From contig CAJAJL010000043.1 of the NCBI GenBank assembly GCA_903940125.1, positions 1 through 64,000 on the forward strand: 64,000 nucleotides of DNA. The letters run 5' to 3'. The translations under genes were made by a program, and so were the position numbers. Shown here in pieces: positions 1 through 9,340 of the stretch. The DNA is from an uncultured Chlorobiaceae bacterium (GTDB lineage: Bacteria; Bacteroidota; Chlorobiia; Chlorobiales; Chlorobiaceae). Numbering within the stretch: position 1 is the stretch's first letter; the number at the start of each line of letters is the position of its first letter. The notes under the pieces were generated by a model. It saw nothing but the letters and a program-made list of their open reading frames with translations. It had not been told where the DNA came from and did no database searches.

Positions 1-1401
1 ACCTTTGTCATTGAACTTTGCCTGAGCTGCCCAAAAGACATGAAGCGCGGGCGCGCTACTGCCTGATGTCGTCAGACGCTGGGTCAAACCTGAATCCCAA
101 AACGAATCGCTCAAGTATGCAGTTTCTACATCTTGGAGGACACGCTCAATACCTGATTCATTGATCTCTCTGATGTCGCTGTCAAATTTAGATTCCGGGG
201 AGCCGGAATAGCGACCAAGAAGAATGCTCATGACAAACCATCTCCGGACATAGCGCTCTATCAACGCATCTTCCATCCTGATTTCTTTCAGATGCAGAAA
301 AAGGACATAAGCGAAATTCAGAGCGTTCTGTGAACGCATCAATTTCGAATCAACAAATCCTGCAGATTTTATAATCATGACAAAACGCTTAAAAAGCGTC
401 TCGTTCATGAAGGTTATCACGGCTTCGCTGAGCCTCATAAAAGATGCTTCAGCAATGGAATCTTCATACGAACGGGTTTCGAAATTACGACCAGAAAGAA
501 GACTCACAAGATCACTGAGTTTACCGCGTTTAAACTTGTAACAGAACGCCACTCGAAGCATATCATTGTAGTCCGGATCATAGAGATCGTCGTTTTCATC
601 TCGTATCCACTTCATTTTGCTGAAGTAGTCGGTTTTGACGAACTCCTTATCGTTTTCGGAAATGTGAGTATAAAACTCAGGCTTTACCGCCATGTGACAG
701 AAGTAGTCGATAGCTTTGCGCAACACATTGCCGCCATAGGTTTCATTGGCAGCAATCTTTGACATTGCAAAATCAGCTTGGCTGAGAACAACTCCCTTGG
801 AATTGATGCGTATGAAAATCTCGGTCACTGTCTCGATTTCTAGATCATGGTTCAGCTCGATCATACCGATAGGACGCTGCACAATTGACTTGAGCCTTTG
901 AATATTGCGTTCCAAAGCGCTTTCGTTGGCATCAGGATTCTTTTCCTGATAGCTTCTTACGAACTGCAGGGTAGAGAACTCAGGTCTGATGATTTCAGCG
1001 ATATCATGAACCCATGCCTTGTCTTTTTGAATTGCTGGGTTCAGTACCTCAAAGCGTTCTTCAATAGGATGAAAAGCAATTTTGATAATGACTTTGTTGT
1101 ATGAATCATCTATAACTGGTTGACCAACCAGAGCGGTTGTAAGGGCTGTGACGCGTTGTTGACCATCAATCAATACCTTCTTACCCATTGAGAGCGTACC
1201 GTCCTTAAGCCTCACATCTGGGTTTCTCCAGGAAATGATATAGCCTACCGGGTAACCCTGATAAAGACTGTCCATAAGATCTCGAACTTTGGTGCTGTCC
1301 CAGACGAATGGTCGCTGGATTTCCGGAATGGCAATTTCACCGGACTTTACCCAGTTGACAATGTTGTCGATTGTATACTGGTTGACTTGATATTTTTGCA
1401 G
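1..1401 (-). CDS. DUF262 domain protein (GmrSD-like), partial
   Basis: The frame is open from the left window edge, so the C-terminus is missing. The N-terminal part reads as a DUF262 domain: a [26 protein letters not shown] segment is present in two parts, followed by DGQQR near 1156-1170, the ParB/Srx-fold nucleotide-binding motif of this family. DUF262 proteins are the specificity/NTPase part of GmrSD type IV restriction enzymes and related defence nucleases; whether a DUF1524 HNH part follows lies outside the window. The start is unclear: the frame is closed by a stop about 24 bases upstream of 1401 and contains no ATG before the conserved region. A CTG at 1401 is used here as the first possible start. 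A run of seven A lies just upstream. The gene opens a minus-strand group of accessory genes. The family is fairly sure; the exact role is inferred. Confidence 0.7.
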   Translation of the reverse strand, partial: MQKYQVNQYTIDNIVNWVKSGEIAIPEIQRPFVWDSTKVRDLMDSLYQGYPVGYIISWRNPDVRLKDGTLSMGKKVLIDGQQRVTALTTALVGQPVIDDSYNKVIIKIAFHPIEERFEVLNPAIQKDKAWVHDIAEIIRPEFSTLQFVRSYQEKNPDANESALERNIQRLKSIVQRPIGMIELNHDLEIETVTEIFIRINSKGVVLSQADFAMSKIAANETYGGNVLRKAIDYFCHMAVKPEFYTHISENDKEFVKTDYFSKMKWIRDENDDLYDPDYNDMLRVAFCYKFKRGKLSDLVSLLSGRNFETRSYEDSIAEASFMRLSEAVITFMNETLFKRFVMIIKSAGFVDSKLMRSQNALNFAYVLFLHLKEIRMEDALIERYVRRWFVMSILLGRYSGSPESKFDSDIREINESGIERVLQDVETAYLSDSFWDSGLTQRLTTSGSSAPALHVFWAAQAKFNDKG

Positions 1402-1556
1402 GTAGCTTTTTTTATCTTTCGGCTAATAATGAGCCTATTTATCTATGGAATAGTCACTTATACAAGGCCGGGCTTCAAATTGTGGAGTTTTAGGTGATAA
1501 ACACTCAGCGCCTATGCTTCCCCTTTTCCCATCGAATCTGGATAATTTTATATTGT

Positions 1557-2612
1557 CTATAGATGCTCAAAATCTTTTAATGCCTTTACTAATTCTTTTC
1601 CAGTTAGATGCATTGATTTTCTAATATATAAATATGCTATTGAATGATTCATGCAGAAGTTTTTTGTGCTTGAAAAAACATAATCATGAATATGCTGTTC
1701 ACTAATTTGGTCCACTTCTACTTTTGTTATTTTACAAATAGGGCAATGAGGATTTATTTCTGATTTCACAAAATATTTCGATAATACTGATTGTAAATGC
1801 ATTATAGAAAGTGCAAAGAGCAAGCTTTTGTCATCCTTTAGAGTTTTAGTTTTTTTTATATAGGTATATATACTTTTTATTGTGCCTAACGGAAAGACAG
1901 GGGTTAAAATACCCGCTACAGCACCAATTACATCTTCTGCTATAGAGGAAAAGTCAAACTTGTTTATTTTTTTAAAATCTACTTTAATTACCTCTAATAA
2001 TTTTTTTTGACTTAGTGATAATTGATCTTTTATTTCTAACCCCATTTCATGGGTAATGTAATAGCCGCCATCATACCTTGCTGTCAAATCATTGATACCA
2101 ACAAGAAGTTCCTTATAAATATCTGAATTTTTATATTCATATATTTCATTGACGAGCCCATTATTTATGTTGCCTTTTATTGATGGCAGGGCGTAAGTTA
2201 TTACAGTAGTTGCTATGTCGAGATTTAAAAATGACTTTTTGAGATGATTGATTGCACCGGGAAATTCTTCGCCATGTTCTGTTATATACTTTTCACGATC
2301 AACAGATGGAAGCCCAGTGCAATAACAGATATTATTGTCAACACAATAGCTTATCAACCTAAGAGTTACTTCTTTTATATCCGTCACCTCTTTATCCGTA
2401 ATCATATAATCGTGAATAATGGCATCTAACGGATAATCATGTATATTTATAATACTATTATATAGGTCACAGTTAGGTTCTTTAGATAATAAATATAAAT
2501 CATCATAACACAGTATAATCGTTAACCAGCTTTCATTTATTATTGGATTCTCTATGATGTAACTCGTCCCCAAAGTAATACTATAAGTAGTATCAAGAAG
2601 AGCAGATCTCAT
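1557..2612 (-). CDS. Hypothetical protein, AT-rich accessory gene
   Basis: This 351-residue protein is not recognised. What can be seen: a mostly soluble, Asn/Ile/Lys-rich chain; a Gly/Ala/Pro-rich hydrophobic stretch (VIGAVAGILTPVFPLG, about residue 231 on) that could be a membrane or core helix; and a C-terminal metal-binding-like pattern, HCPICK about 30 residues before CMNH, which could form a Cys2-Cys/His zinc site. The DNA is visibly much more AT-rich than the housekeeping genes around it, which suggests transfer from another genome. It lies between a DUF262 gene and a zinc-ribbon/NDT-like gene, all on the minus strand, so a defence-related role is possible but not shown. Confidence 0.6.
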   Translation of the reverse strand: MRSALLDTTYSITLGTSYIIENPIINESWLTIILCYDDLYLLSKEPNCDLYNSIINIHDYPLDAIIHDYMITDKEVTDIKEVTLRLISYCVDNNICYCTGLPSVDREKYITEHGEEFPGAINHLKKSFLNLDIATTVITYALPSIKGNINNGLVNEIYEYKNSDIYKELLVGINDLTARYDGGYYITHEMGLEIKDQLSLSQKKLLEVIKVDFKKINKFDFSSIAEDVIGAVAGILTPVFPLGTIKSIYTYIKKTKTLKDDKSLLFALSIMHLQSVLSKYFVKSEINPHCPICKITKVEVDQISEQHIHDYVFSSTKNFCMNHSIAYLYIRKSMHLTGKELVKALKDFEHL

Positions 2613-2734
2613 TAATCAAAAGGTTAAATTAAAAATTACCAACTAACATCGTGATTAATCGTTGGAAATACAATATGATTGTCATATTGCCGTTTGAGTG
2701 CTTCTATCCCTGTTTATTTTTCTACACTCTAATC

Positions 2735-3688
2735 TCAATCATTCATTTTCGCCAGATGAGGCAATGTGGCACGAATGGTTGCTTTTAATTGCTCTCCAGC
2801 CTTTGGAAGGTCAGACTCATCCCATAAGACCGTCAGGTGATGATTCGTGTCAAAATGAGTTTTTTCTGCATCAAATATTTGTTTTTTGCATGTGTAAATA
2901 ACTGGTTTACCTAATCCTTCAGCATAACCTGCTTCCCAATATGCTCCGGGATTAGCATGGGTCAGGTCAGCAATAAGAAAATCTGAATTCTGAATCTCAA
3001 CTCTCATTCTATTATCAATCAATCCCGCATGCGGCAACTCATCAAGCCTGACAAGGTCGAATCCTGTTTGTGCAACACTGGGCTTCAAAACATTATTGAA
3101 GACCTGATCAAGTGCTGATTCTCCATATTTCATGGCCATAAAAGCTTTTCGATATTTTCCGGCACCCTCACGAAGATTTTCATAATGCTCCCATCCCTTG
3201 AACGAAAGTGTAACATCAGCCTCACCATGCGAGCCCATTGTATTGTATAAATGCCCTGTAACCAACTCTTCCTCAAAGAGATGATTGACAACCAGTTCAA
3301 AACCAGCGGGTGTTTTTGCTCCAATTATTCCCATATGAGTTTCAGACGCAATACTCACAGTTTCGCCAGGACCAGGAATATTTTTAGCAATCCATCGGAT
3401 AAGAAAATCAGCTTGCTCCCTTGGGCGAGGAAGAGGCTTCTCAACTACAACATCAATTGAATCTATAGAAAATTCAACATCTGAATTACTCTCTTGAGCT
3501 CTTCGAAGGGCATGAGATACTTTCGCTACCGCATCATTTTTCAAAAGAATTGGAGGCAAATCATCAACAACTTCATCAGAGAGCACAAATACGCCACAAC
3601 GAGGGCAAGAGAATTTATTCCGGTTTCCAGCAGGCACACTTGGTCGTGTAAGTGAGCTTTTACATACAGGACAGTGTATATTTGTCAT
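2735..3688 (-). CDS. Zinc-ribbon protein with nucleoside 2-deoxyribosyltransferase-like domain
   Basis: The 317-residue protein starts with a zinc ribbon (CPVC near residue 6, CPRC near residue 29). The C-terminal third looks like the nucleoside 2-deoxyribosyltransferase (NDT) superfamily: FMAMKYG, then DFLIADLTHANPGAYWEAGYA and GLGKPVI, with a Glu in the E-x-G-Y-A position that carries the nucleophile in NDT enzymes. The middle part looks like a helical or winged-helix linker. NDT-fold and the related TIR-fold domains cleave N-glycosidic bonds of nucleotides and are common effectors in antiphage systems; that role here is inference from the fold and the neighbours. Substrate unknown. Confidence 0.7.
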   Translation of the reverse strand: MTNIHCPVCKSSLTRPSVPAGNRNKFSCPRCGVFVLSDEVVDDLPPILLKNDAVAKVSHALRRAQESNSDVEFSIDSIDVVVEKPLPRPREQADFLIRWIAKNIPGPGETVSIASETHMGIIGAKTPAGFELVVNHLFEEELVTGHLYNTMGSHGEADVTLSFKGWEHYENLREGAGKYRKAFMAMKYGESALDQVFNNVLKPSVAQTGFDLVRLDELPHAGLIDNRMRVEIQNSDFLIADLTHANPGAYWEAGYAEGLGKPVIYTCKKQIFDAEKTHFDTNHHLTVLWDESDLPKAGEQLKATIRATLPHLAKMND

Positions 3689-3986
3689 TTTTAAAAATGA
3701 ATATTTATTATGAAACGCCAGATTGCAACTCTATATAATCAAGAACCTTGAGGCAAGTTCCTGACGATCTTTCTCGGGATGACATAAGTTAATGAAATAA
3801 ATACAGCTCCATAATCGCGGCAAGCTCCTATATATTATTTTAAGATAATAATTTATGGGTTTAATGCCTGAATTGAGTTGTTATTTGTTTTTATTTTTCT
3901 CTGGAAAACTATTAAACTAATTGCAAGGCAACCCCATAACCTTAGAAGAAGTGTAATGGCGTATCAGACTTTTTCTGATATTTCGC

Positions 3987-4250
3987 TCAAGACTTTTCCA
4001 GTTGTGGCAAGTTGCCTTTTTTAATCTTTTTCAGATCCTGATGGATAAGAGCTTGGGCCTCAAGCTCCTGAAGAGATTCTCCAAGCTCAAACGATGGGTT
4101 AAACTGAAGGAGAGGTTCTGGTAAAAATATCCCTTTTTCAAAAGCATCTTTTACCTTCTCCTTTATGCGGACATCCCGGATATTAGTGAAGCTGTTAAGG
4201 TAGTTTTTGTAATCCTCAACGATCGCCTTATGAACTTTGAATGCCTGCAT
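3987..4250 (-). pseudogene. N-terminal stub of a large DEAD/DEAH-box helicase
   Basis: The 87-residue frame begins MQAFKVHKAIVEDYKNYL and contains FLPEPLLQFNPSF, a pattern I associate with the extreme N-terminus of long (over 1,000-residue) DEAD/DEAH helicases carrying DUF1998, as found in defence islands (DrmA-like). After DLKKI the similarity seems to stop and the frame ends within about 12 residues. No helicase motifs follow downstream on this strand, where only about 300 non-coding bases separate it from the NDT-like gene. It is therefore probably a truncated remnant. It could be a genuine small protein, but the family match argues against that. Identification is from memory of the family, without a search. 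Confidence 0.5.
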
Positions 4251-4699
4251 CAGCTTGGAAAGGGATGTGTTTTGACTTCTTTAAAAGAAGTTCTAAGGTA
4301 TAATGATACTCCGTTGTTTCAGGCTATCATCAGTATGATATTTACTAAATATTCACATCACATCAAATAAAAGAAATAAAACAGGTTACAGGTAAAATCC
4401 CCGAGCTTTTCATCGGAAATATACCGGAGCAGGCCTGATCAATTGCCTCCCCTGCGCAAAAGTGCTGAAAGATTTTGTACTCGGTCAGTTGCAACGGCGC
4501 GGCCTTGTGGGTAAGCAATGTGTTGAAAAATAAAGTGCTGAGTTAAGAGTACTGAGGGACGAGTGGTTGGTGCGGGTGTGTGACTTCATGTTGTAATGCG
4601 GCCGTTGCCCGCATGCAGCTTAAATTGTATTTTGGCAAGGATGGCATTAAGGGTCAGGGTCTCGTTCCAGCCGATCACTACTTTTAAGGGGTAAGCGAA
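4251..4699. other. Intergenic region without a recognised gene
   Basis: About 450 bases separate the helicase stub from the MutY-like gene. A short open stretch in 4440-4530 ends in a stop but has no start signal or recognised motif, so it may be a gene remnant. No tRNA, repeat array or clear terminator was seen. The stretch probably marks the boundary between the accessory patch on the left and the housekeeping region on the right. Confidence 0.4.
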
Positions 4700-5527
4700 T
4701 TGAAAAAGCAGGATATTGAACTTTTTCGTACGAAGATTTTAGATTTTTACCGGTTGTATGGAAGGTCATTTCCCTGGAGGAATACGACCGACCGGTATGC
4801 CGTAATGATCAGCGAAATCATGCTGCAGCAGACTCAGGCTGAAAGGGTGGTTCCGAGGTTTGAGGCATGGCTGCATCAATTTCCCGATATTGCCCGTCTT
4901 GCATCAGCTCCTCTTAAAGATGTACTTTCGCTGTGGAGCGGACTTGGCTATAATTCAAGAGCTCTAAGACTCCAGCGTTGTGCCGTTCTCATTATGGACT
5001 CTTTTGATGGAATAGTTCCTGGAGAGCCTTCGATTCTGAAAACCCTTCCCGGTATCGGGGAGTATACCTGTCGTTCCATTCCTGTGTTTGCCGATAATTT
5101 TGATACCGCTGCAGTTGATACCAATATTCGCAGAATCATAATTCATGAATTCGGTCTTCCTGAAGATATTGCTCCGGCTGTATTGCAACAGGAAGCTGAA
5201 GCGTTAGTACCGCCCGGGAGAAGCCGAGAGTGGCATAATGCATTGATGGATTACGGTTCTCTTGTACTGACCAGCAAAAAGACAGGGATACGCCCCTTGA
5301 CGAAGCAGTCAAAGTTTCAGGGCTCTAAGCGATGGTATCGTGGAAAAATCATTAAGGAACTTCTCAGTACGGATGGCATGTATTTTGAAGAGATCAGTGA
5401 AAAATATGCGGTATGTCCCTGGGATGTTGACGAAATTATCAGTGACCTTATTGCCGAAGGCATGGTTGAATGCCAGAAGAGCAGCAGTTCCGCTGCTCTT
5501 TCAATTCTTAAAATCAAAGGGAGCTGA
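4700..5527 (+). CDS. MutY/EndoIII-type HhH-GPD glycosylase lacking the Fe-S cluster
   Basis: Adenine DNA glycosylases remove A mispaired with 8-oxoguanine. The N-terminal 200 residues carry the HhH-GPD fold: SEIMLQQTQ with the catalytic Glu, the helix-hairpin-helix LPGIGEYT, and the catalytic Asp in AAVDTN. The Cys-x6-Cys-x2-Cys-x5-Cys cluster expected after ALMDYGSLVL is absent, and the C-terminal NUDIX-like domain that reads 8-oxoG is replaced by about 60 residues that look like a winged helix. At 275 residues it is shorter than typical MutY (about 350). The start is TTG at 4700 with AAGGGG 8 bases upstream. It is convergent with the acyl-CoA synthetase gene. Substrate could be A:8-oxoG or another mismatch. 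Confidence 0.8.
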   Translation: MKKQDIELFRTKILDFYRLYGRSFPWRNTTDRYAVMISEIMLQQTQAERVVPRFEAWLHQFPDIARLASAPLKDVLSLWSGLGYNSRALRLQRCAVLIMDSFDGIVPGEPSILKTLPGIGEYTCRSIPVFADNFDTAAVDTNIRRIIIHEFGLPEDIAPAVLQQEAEALVPPGRSREWHNALMDYGSLVLTSKKTGIRPLTKQSKFQGSKRWYRGKIIKELLSTDGMYFEEISEKYAVCPWDVDEIISDLIAEGMVECQKSSSSAALSILKIKGS

Positions 5528-5536
5528 TCAACCCTC

Positions 5537-7369
5537 TTATTCAGTGTTATAGACCATGTTAAGCGTCTTGTAGACTTTGTCGATTTCGGATGAATACTTT
5601 GTTATAATCTCTTTGCGTTTAAGTTTGAGGGTGGGGGTCAAGTGACCGTTTTCAATGGTGAATGCATCATCCACAAGCAGGAACTTGCGAACCTTTTCAT
5701 GGGTGGCAAGCTGACGTGAAACCGTGCGCATAAGTTTTTCAAAAATCTGCAGTACACTTTTATGCTGGATCAGCTCCTTGTTTGAGTTGAACTTAATACC
5801 CTCTGCAGCTGCAAATTCTTTGAGCTTGTTGAAATCAGGCACAATGATGGAGATCAGAAATGGCCTTTTTTCGCCGATTACAATGACCTGGTCCACATAT
5901 GGGCTCTCCGAAATAATGTTTTCAATAGGCATAGGGGCAATATTTTTACCCCCTGAGGTTACGATAATATGTTTTTTACGATCGGTAATTTTTAAATAGC
6001 CATCCTTGTCGATCTCTCCGATATCGCCGGAGTAAAACCAGCCATCTTTGATAACCTGCCGGGTAGCCTCTTCATCCTTCCAATACCCTTTCATAATATT
6101 AGGTCCTTTGAAGAGTATTTCGCCGTCTTCTGCAATTTTCAACTGGACGTTATCGACTGTTGGTCCGACGGTTCCATATTTTATTTTTTCGGGTCTGTTT
6201 ACATTGGTGATAGGTGATGTTTCAGTCAGACCGAATCCTTCCAGGATACTGATATCGAGCGCCTGGAAAAATTCACCGATCTTTTGAGGAAGTGCAGCTC
6301 CTCCTGAAACGAAATAACGAAGCTTTCCGCCTAACTTTGTTTTGATTTTTTTATAGACAAGCTTTTCGGCAAGAGCATGCTGTAACGAGACTAATGTTGA
6401 CGATTTTCCTTTAGTATTGATTTCCCGGTGATATTTTTCGCCAGTGCTGAGCGCCCAGTTAAATATTTTCTGCTTGATGGCATTCTCTGATGAAATCTGT
6501 TTAAGTATACTCATCTTGATGCGGTCGAACAGTCTTGGCACGGTAAAAATTATCGTGGGCCGTGCTTCTGACATGTTCAGTGAAATGGTTTCAACGCTCT
6601 CTGCCAGATAAATGCTCGCTCCGCATGAAAAAAGCAGGTAATATCCCCCGGTTCTTTCATAGGCATGGGATAAAGGCAGGAAAGAGAGCCCGCGGTCGGA
6701 TTCATCAAGACGAATAATTGAGGAGCTGGATTTTACATTTTCGCAAATGTTCCGATGCGTAAGCATAACACCTTTCGGAACTCCCGTCGTACCGGAGGTG
6801 TAGATAATGGTGGCAACATCGTCAGGTTCAACAGGTGCGGCTTCGAGGAGCCATGGTTTTTCTTCAAGAATTTTTTTCCCTTCATCTTTTGCCTGGTTCA
6901 GATCAAGAACATCTTCAATACTCTCCTCAAGACGGTTCATGACTATGACAAGGCACAATTCAGGAAGGTTCTGCCAGATTGAGATTATTTTGCCAAGCTG
7001 CAGCATATTTGATACGACAATTGCTTTGGCACTGCAGTTGTTGAGTATGAATTCAATTTGATTAGGGGGCAGAGAAGGGTAGAGGGGAACATTGATAGCT
7101 CCAAGGTTCAGGATAGCCATATCGGCCAGATACCAACCGGGTCTGTTTTCCGAGAGAATCGCTACGCGGTCTTTTGAGGCCACACCATTGTGTTTTAAAA
7201 AAGCAGAAAAATGGTGAACATCTTCTTCTAGCGTATGATACAAAATGGGTTCGTAAGCCCCGTTAATCTTTCTTGCGATCGGAAATGCAGACTCCTGTCC
7301 TCTGTAATGTGAAAAAACAGAGGAGAAGAGTTCGGGTAATGTCTGAAAGTCAGGATTGATAAGTCCCAT
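5537..7369 (-). CDS. Long-chain acyl-CoA synthetase (AMP-forming)
   Basis: The enzyme activates fatty acids with ATP and CoA through an acyl-adenylate. The AMP-binding P-loop [13 protein letters not shown] lies near residues 187-199. The downstream motifs are in order: GLTETSP (adenine-binding region), [11 protein letters not shown] (ribose-binding Asp) and the hinge [15 protein letters not shown]. Length 610 residues matches bacterial FadD15-like and eukaryotic-type long-chain ligases. The protein lacks a signal peptide and should be cytosolic or peripheral at the membrane. It is transcribed alone, convergent with the glycosylase gene 9 bases away. Chain-length preference cannot be read from the sequence. 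Confidence 0.9.
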   Translation of the reverse strand: MGLINPDFQTLPELFSSVFSHYRGQESAFPIARKINGAYEPILYHTLEEDVHHFSAFLKHNGVASKDRVAILSENRPGWYLADMAILNLGAINVPLYPSLPPNQIEFILNNCSAKAIVVSNMLQLGKIISIWQNLPELCLVIVMNRLEESIEDVLDLNQAKDEGKKILEEKPWLLEAAPVEPDDVATIIYTSGTTGVPKGVMLTHRNICENVKSSSSIIRLDESDRGLSFLPLSHAYERTGGYYLLFSCGASIYLAESVETISLNMSEARPTIIFTVPRLFDRIKMSILKQISSENAIKQKIFNWALSTGEKYHREINTKGKSSTLVSLQHALAEKLVYKKIKTKLGGKLRYFVSGGAALPQKIGEFFQALDISILEGFGLTETSPITNVNRPEKIKYGTVGPTVDNVQLKIAEDGEILFKGPNIMKGYWKDEEATRQVIKDGWFYSGDIGEIDKDGYLKITDRKKHIIVTSGGKNIAPMPIENIISESPYVDQVIVIGEKRPFLISIIVPDFNKLKEFAAAEGIKFNSNKELIQHKSVLQIFEKLMRTVSRQLATHEKVRKFLLVDDAFTIENGHLTPTLKLKRKEIITKYSSEIDKVYKTLNMVYNTE

Positions 7370-7588
7370 CGGTAAGGAAGGTTTTCTTGTGGAAAAAGCC
7401 TTTTGTACGAAAATAACCAGAAATTGCGACAGGTTCAGAAGATGGGATAATTAGCAAATATTTAACAATTCACCATTAGAATAACAACTCATTCTGTTTA
7501 TTTGCCGCATTCAACATAACCAGGACAAAACAACAACAGGTAACGGGAAGAATGACTTGGATGTTGATTACTTATGAAACAAGTCCAA

Positions 7589-7615
7589 GGCAACCTTTCG
7601 TTCAGCAAGGTTGCC
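7589..7615 (-). terminator. Stem-loop downstream of pal
   Basis: GGCAACCTT at 7589-7597 pairs perfectly with AAGGTTGCC at 7607-7615 across a 9-base loop; three more pairs (CCA/TGG) form beyond one mismatch. It lies about 40 bases after the pal stop on the minus strand. No strong U-run follows, so it may be a terminator or an mRNA 3'-end stabiliser. Confidence 0.4.
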
Positions 7616-7652
7616 CTGGAAAACGATGAGCTTTCAGGAAAAGAGTGTCTTG

Positions 7653-8111
7653 CTATTCAGGAACAAAGTGAGCTCTTCGGTTCTGTGCCCATGCTTCTTC
7701 GTTGTGGCCTTGAGCAAAAGGTTTTTCTTCACCATAGCTGACAGTCTTAAGACGGGCAGGTTCGACCCCAAGATTAACAATATAATCTTTTGCACTGTTG
7801 GCACGACGCTCACCAAGCGCAAGATTATACTCATTGGTACCTCTTTCGTCACAATGACCTTCGATAATGACCTTTCTTCCTGCTTTGGCTTCTAACCAGC
7901 CGGCATTAGTTTTTAACTGTGCTACAGCATCTGTGCGGAGCTCAGACTTATCAAAATCAAAAAATACGTCTCCGAGAGAAGGGTGGATAACGACGGGAGG
8001 CGGTGGAAGGGGAGTTGGTGTTACAACGGCACTTTTATTACAGCAGCATGCACCAAGAAAGAGCATTCCAGGAATAAAAAGAGCTTGCACTATAGGTTTA
8101 CGAATCTGCAT
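7653..8111 (-). CDS. pal: Peptidoglycan-associated lipoprotein Pal (OmpA C-like)
   Basis: Pal anchors the outer membrane to peptidoglycan as part of the Tol-Pal system. The N-terminus has a lipoprotein signal peptide with lipobox LGAC and acylated Cys22, then a Thr/Pro linker. The OmpA-like domain follows: [11 protein letters not shown], then [22 protein letters not shown], the diaminopimelate-binding signature. The 152-residue length is usual for the family. The tol genes are not adjacent. It is divergent from the flippase-like gene at 8276, with about 160 bases between them. The product should sit in the inner leaflet of the outer membrane. Confidence 0.93.
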   Translation of the reverse strand: MQIRKPIVQALFIPGMLFLGACCCNKSAVVTPTPLPPPPVVIHPSLGDVFFDFDKSELRTDAVAQLKTNAGWLEAKAGRKVIIEGHCDERGTNEYNLALGERRANSAKDYIVNLGVEPARLKTVSYGEEKPFAQGHNEEAWAQNRRAHFVPE

Positions 8112-8221
8112 AATACTTTTTTATTTATTTTTTTTACTTGGAAGGCATAATAATAAAAACCGGTAATAGAACAAAAACAACAAAGGCGTTAAATCAGGAT
8201 TTTTTATATTCCAGCTTGCCT

Positions 8222-8253
8222 GCTCCAGCTGATCCCTGGAGCTTTCATTTTTT
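8222..8253 (+). terminator. Terminator-like hairpin in the leader of the flippase operon
   Basis: GCTCCAG (8222-8228) pairs with CTGGAGC (8236-8242) across a 7-base loop and is followed by a T-rich run on the plus strand. No plus-strand gene ends upstream; pal runs the other way. The hairpin sits 23-54 bases before the ATG of the operon's first gene, so it could attenuate that operon or stop antisense transcripts. Confidence 0.4.
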
Positions 8254-8275
8254 CAGCTTTGTTTCCTGATTTTTC

Positions 8276-9340
8276 ATGCAGATTTCTCAAAAATCCAGTT
8301 CTTCCTGGACTGGTTATGCCGGGCTTTGTCTTGGTATTGTCCTTATTGTCTATCTATTCAGCCAGGTTGACCTTCATGCGGCGATTGGAAGAATTTCGAA
8401 GATCGGCGTTTCGTCGGTTTTGATTCTTGTGCCTTATTTAGCGCTGCACCTTATCGAGACATTCACCTGGATGAAATTGTTTCCTCGAAGCATAACTGCA
8501 ATACCGTTTTTCAAGCTTCTTAAAATACAGATCATTACAGAAACCGTTTCAATGACCTTGCCGGCAGGAGTAGCCGTCGGTGAGCCTCTGCGTCCATTTC
8601 TCTGTTATCGGTTTCTGAAGATTCCTCTTCCAGCCGGTGTTGCGAGCGTCGCGATCCGCAAACTCATGCTTGGCATTGCTCAGGGTCTCTATACTCTTAT
8701 CGGTGCCATTGCAGGTTTTTCACTTCTGCAAAAAGCTTCTCTTCAGATGCTTGGGTTTGAGGGACTCGGTTATATTATGGCAGCCATAGGCACTGCTGTT
8801 TTTCTTTCTTTTCTTCTTCTTCTGATGCTTTTGCTCAACGGAAAAGCTGCGCACAATCTGCACGGTTTTTTGATGCGTATTCCATTCAAGAGGATTAAAA
8901 CATGGCTTATAGCGAAGGAATCCGGTTTTTACGATACCGATCAGGAACTCAAGAGTTATAAAGGTCCCTTTACTGGAAGGCTCTTTATGGTACTGCTGTT
9001 CTATATTCTTGCCTGGTTTACGCTTGCCATTGAGAGTTATATTATATTGACTTTGCTGGGTGTACCTATCTCATTCGTTCAGGTACTTGCCATAGATACT
9101 TCCATTACGATACTCCGCGGATTGTTTTTTTTCATTCCTTCGGGACTCGGGGTGCAGGATCTTGGTTATCTGGCATTTTTTCAAGCTCTTGGTTTGCAGG
9201 ACTTCCTTGCTTACGGTGCCGCATTTGTGCTCCTGAGGCGCTTTAAGGAGGTACTCTGGTATGCCGCCGGTTATGGGGTTATGTTTTTTTCAGGAGTGCA
9301 TCTCCATGATGCAGAAGGAGGAGTGAACGGAGATTCATGA
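8276..9340 (+). CDS. Flippase-like integral membrane protein (YbhN/AglD family)
   Basis: The 354-residue protein has about eight hydrophobic segments spread over its length and the family-typical region near its end, LRGLFFFIPSGLGVQDLGYLAF, which is seen in the lysylphosphatidylglycerol synthase transmembrane/UPF0104 family. It lacks the soluble aminoacyl-transferase domain of MprF, so it is not a lysyl-PG synthase. Family members are thought to move or help assemble lipid-linked molecules in the inner membrane. It is the first gene of a plus-strand operon and overlaps the next gene by ATGA (9337-9340). The surrounding genes point to an envelope glycolipid or lipopolysaccharide role. The ribosome binding site is weak. 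Confidence 0.8.
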   Translation: MQISQKSSSSWTGYAGLCLGIVLIVYLFSQVDLHAAIGRISKIGVSSVLILVPYLALHLIETFTWMKLFPRSITAIPFFKLLKIQIITETVSMTLPAGVAVGEPLRPFLCYRFLKIPLPAGVASVAIRKLMLGIAQGLYTLIGAIAGFSLLQKASLQMLGFEGLGYIMAAIGTAVFLSFLLLLMLLLNGKAAHNLHGFLMRIPFKRIKTWLIAKESGFYDTDQELKSYKGPFTGRLFMVLLFYILAWFTLAIESYIILTLLGVPISFVQVLAIDTSITILRGLFFFIPSGLGVQDLGYLAFFQALGLQDFLAYGAAFVLLRRFKEVLWYAAGYGVMFFSGVHLHDAEGGVNGDS

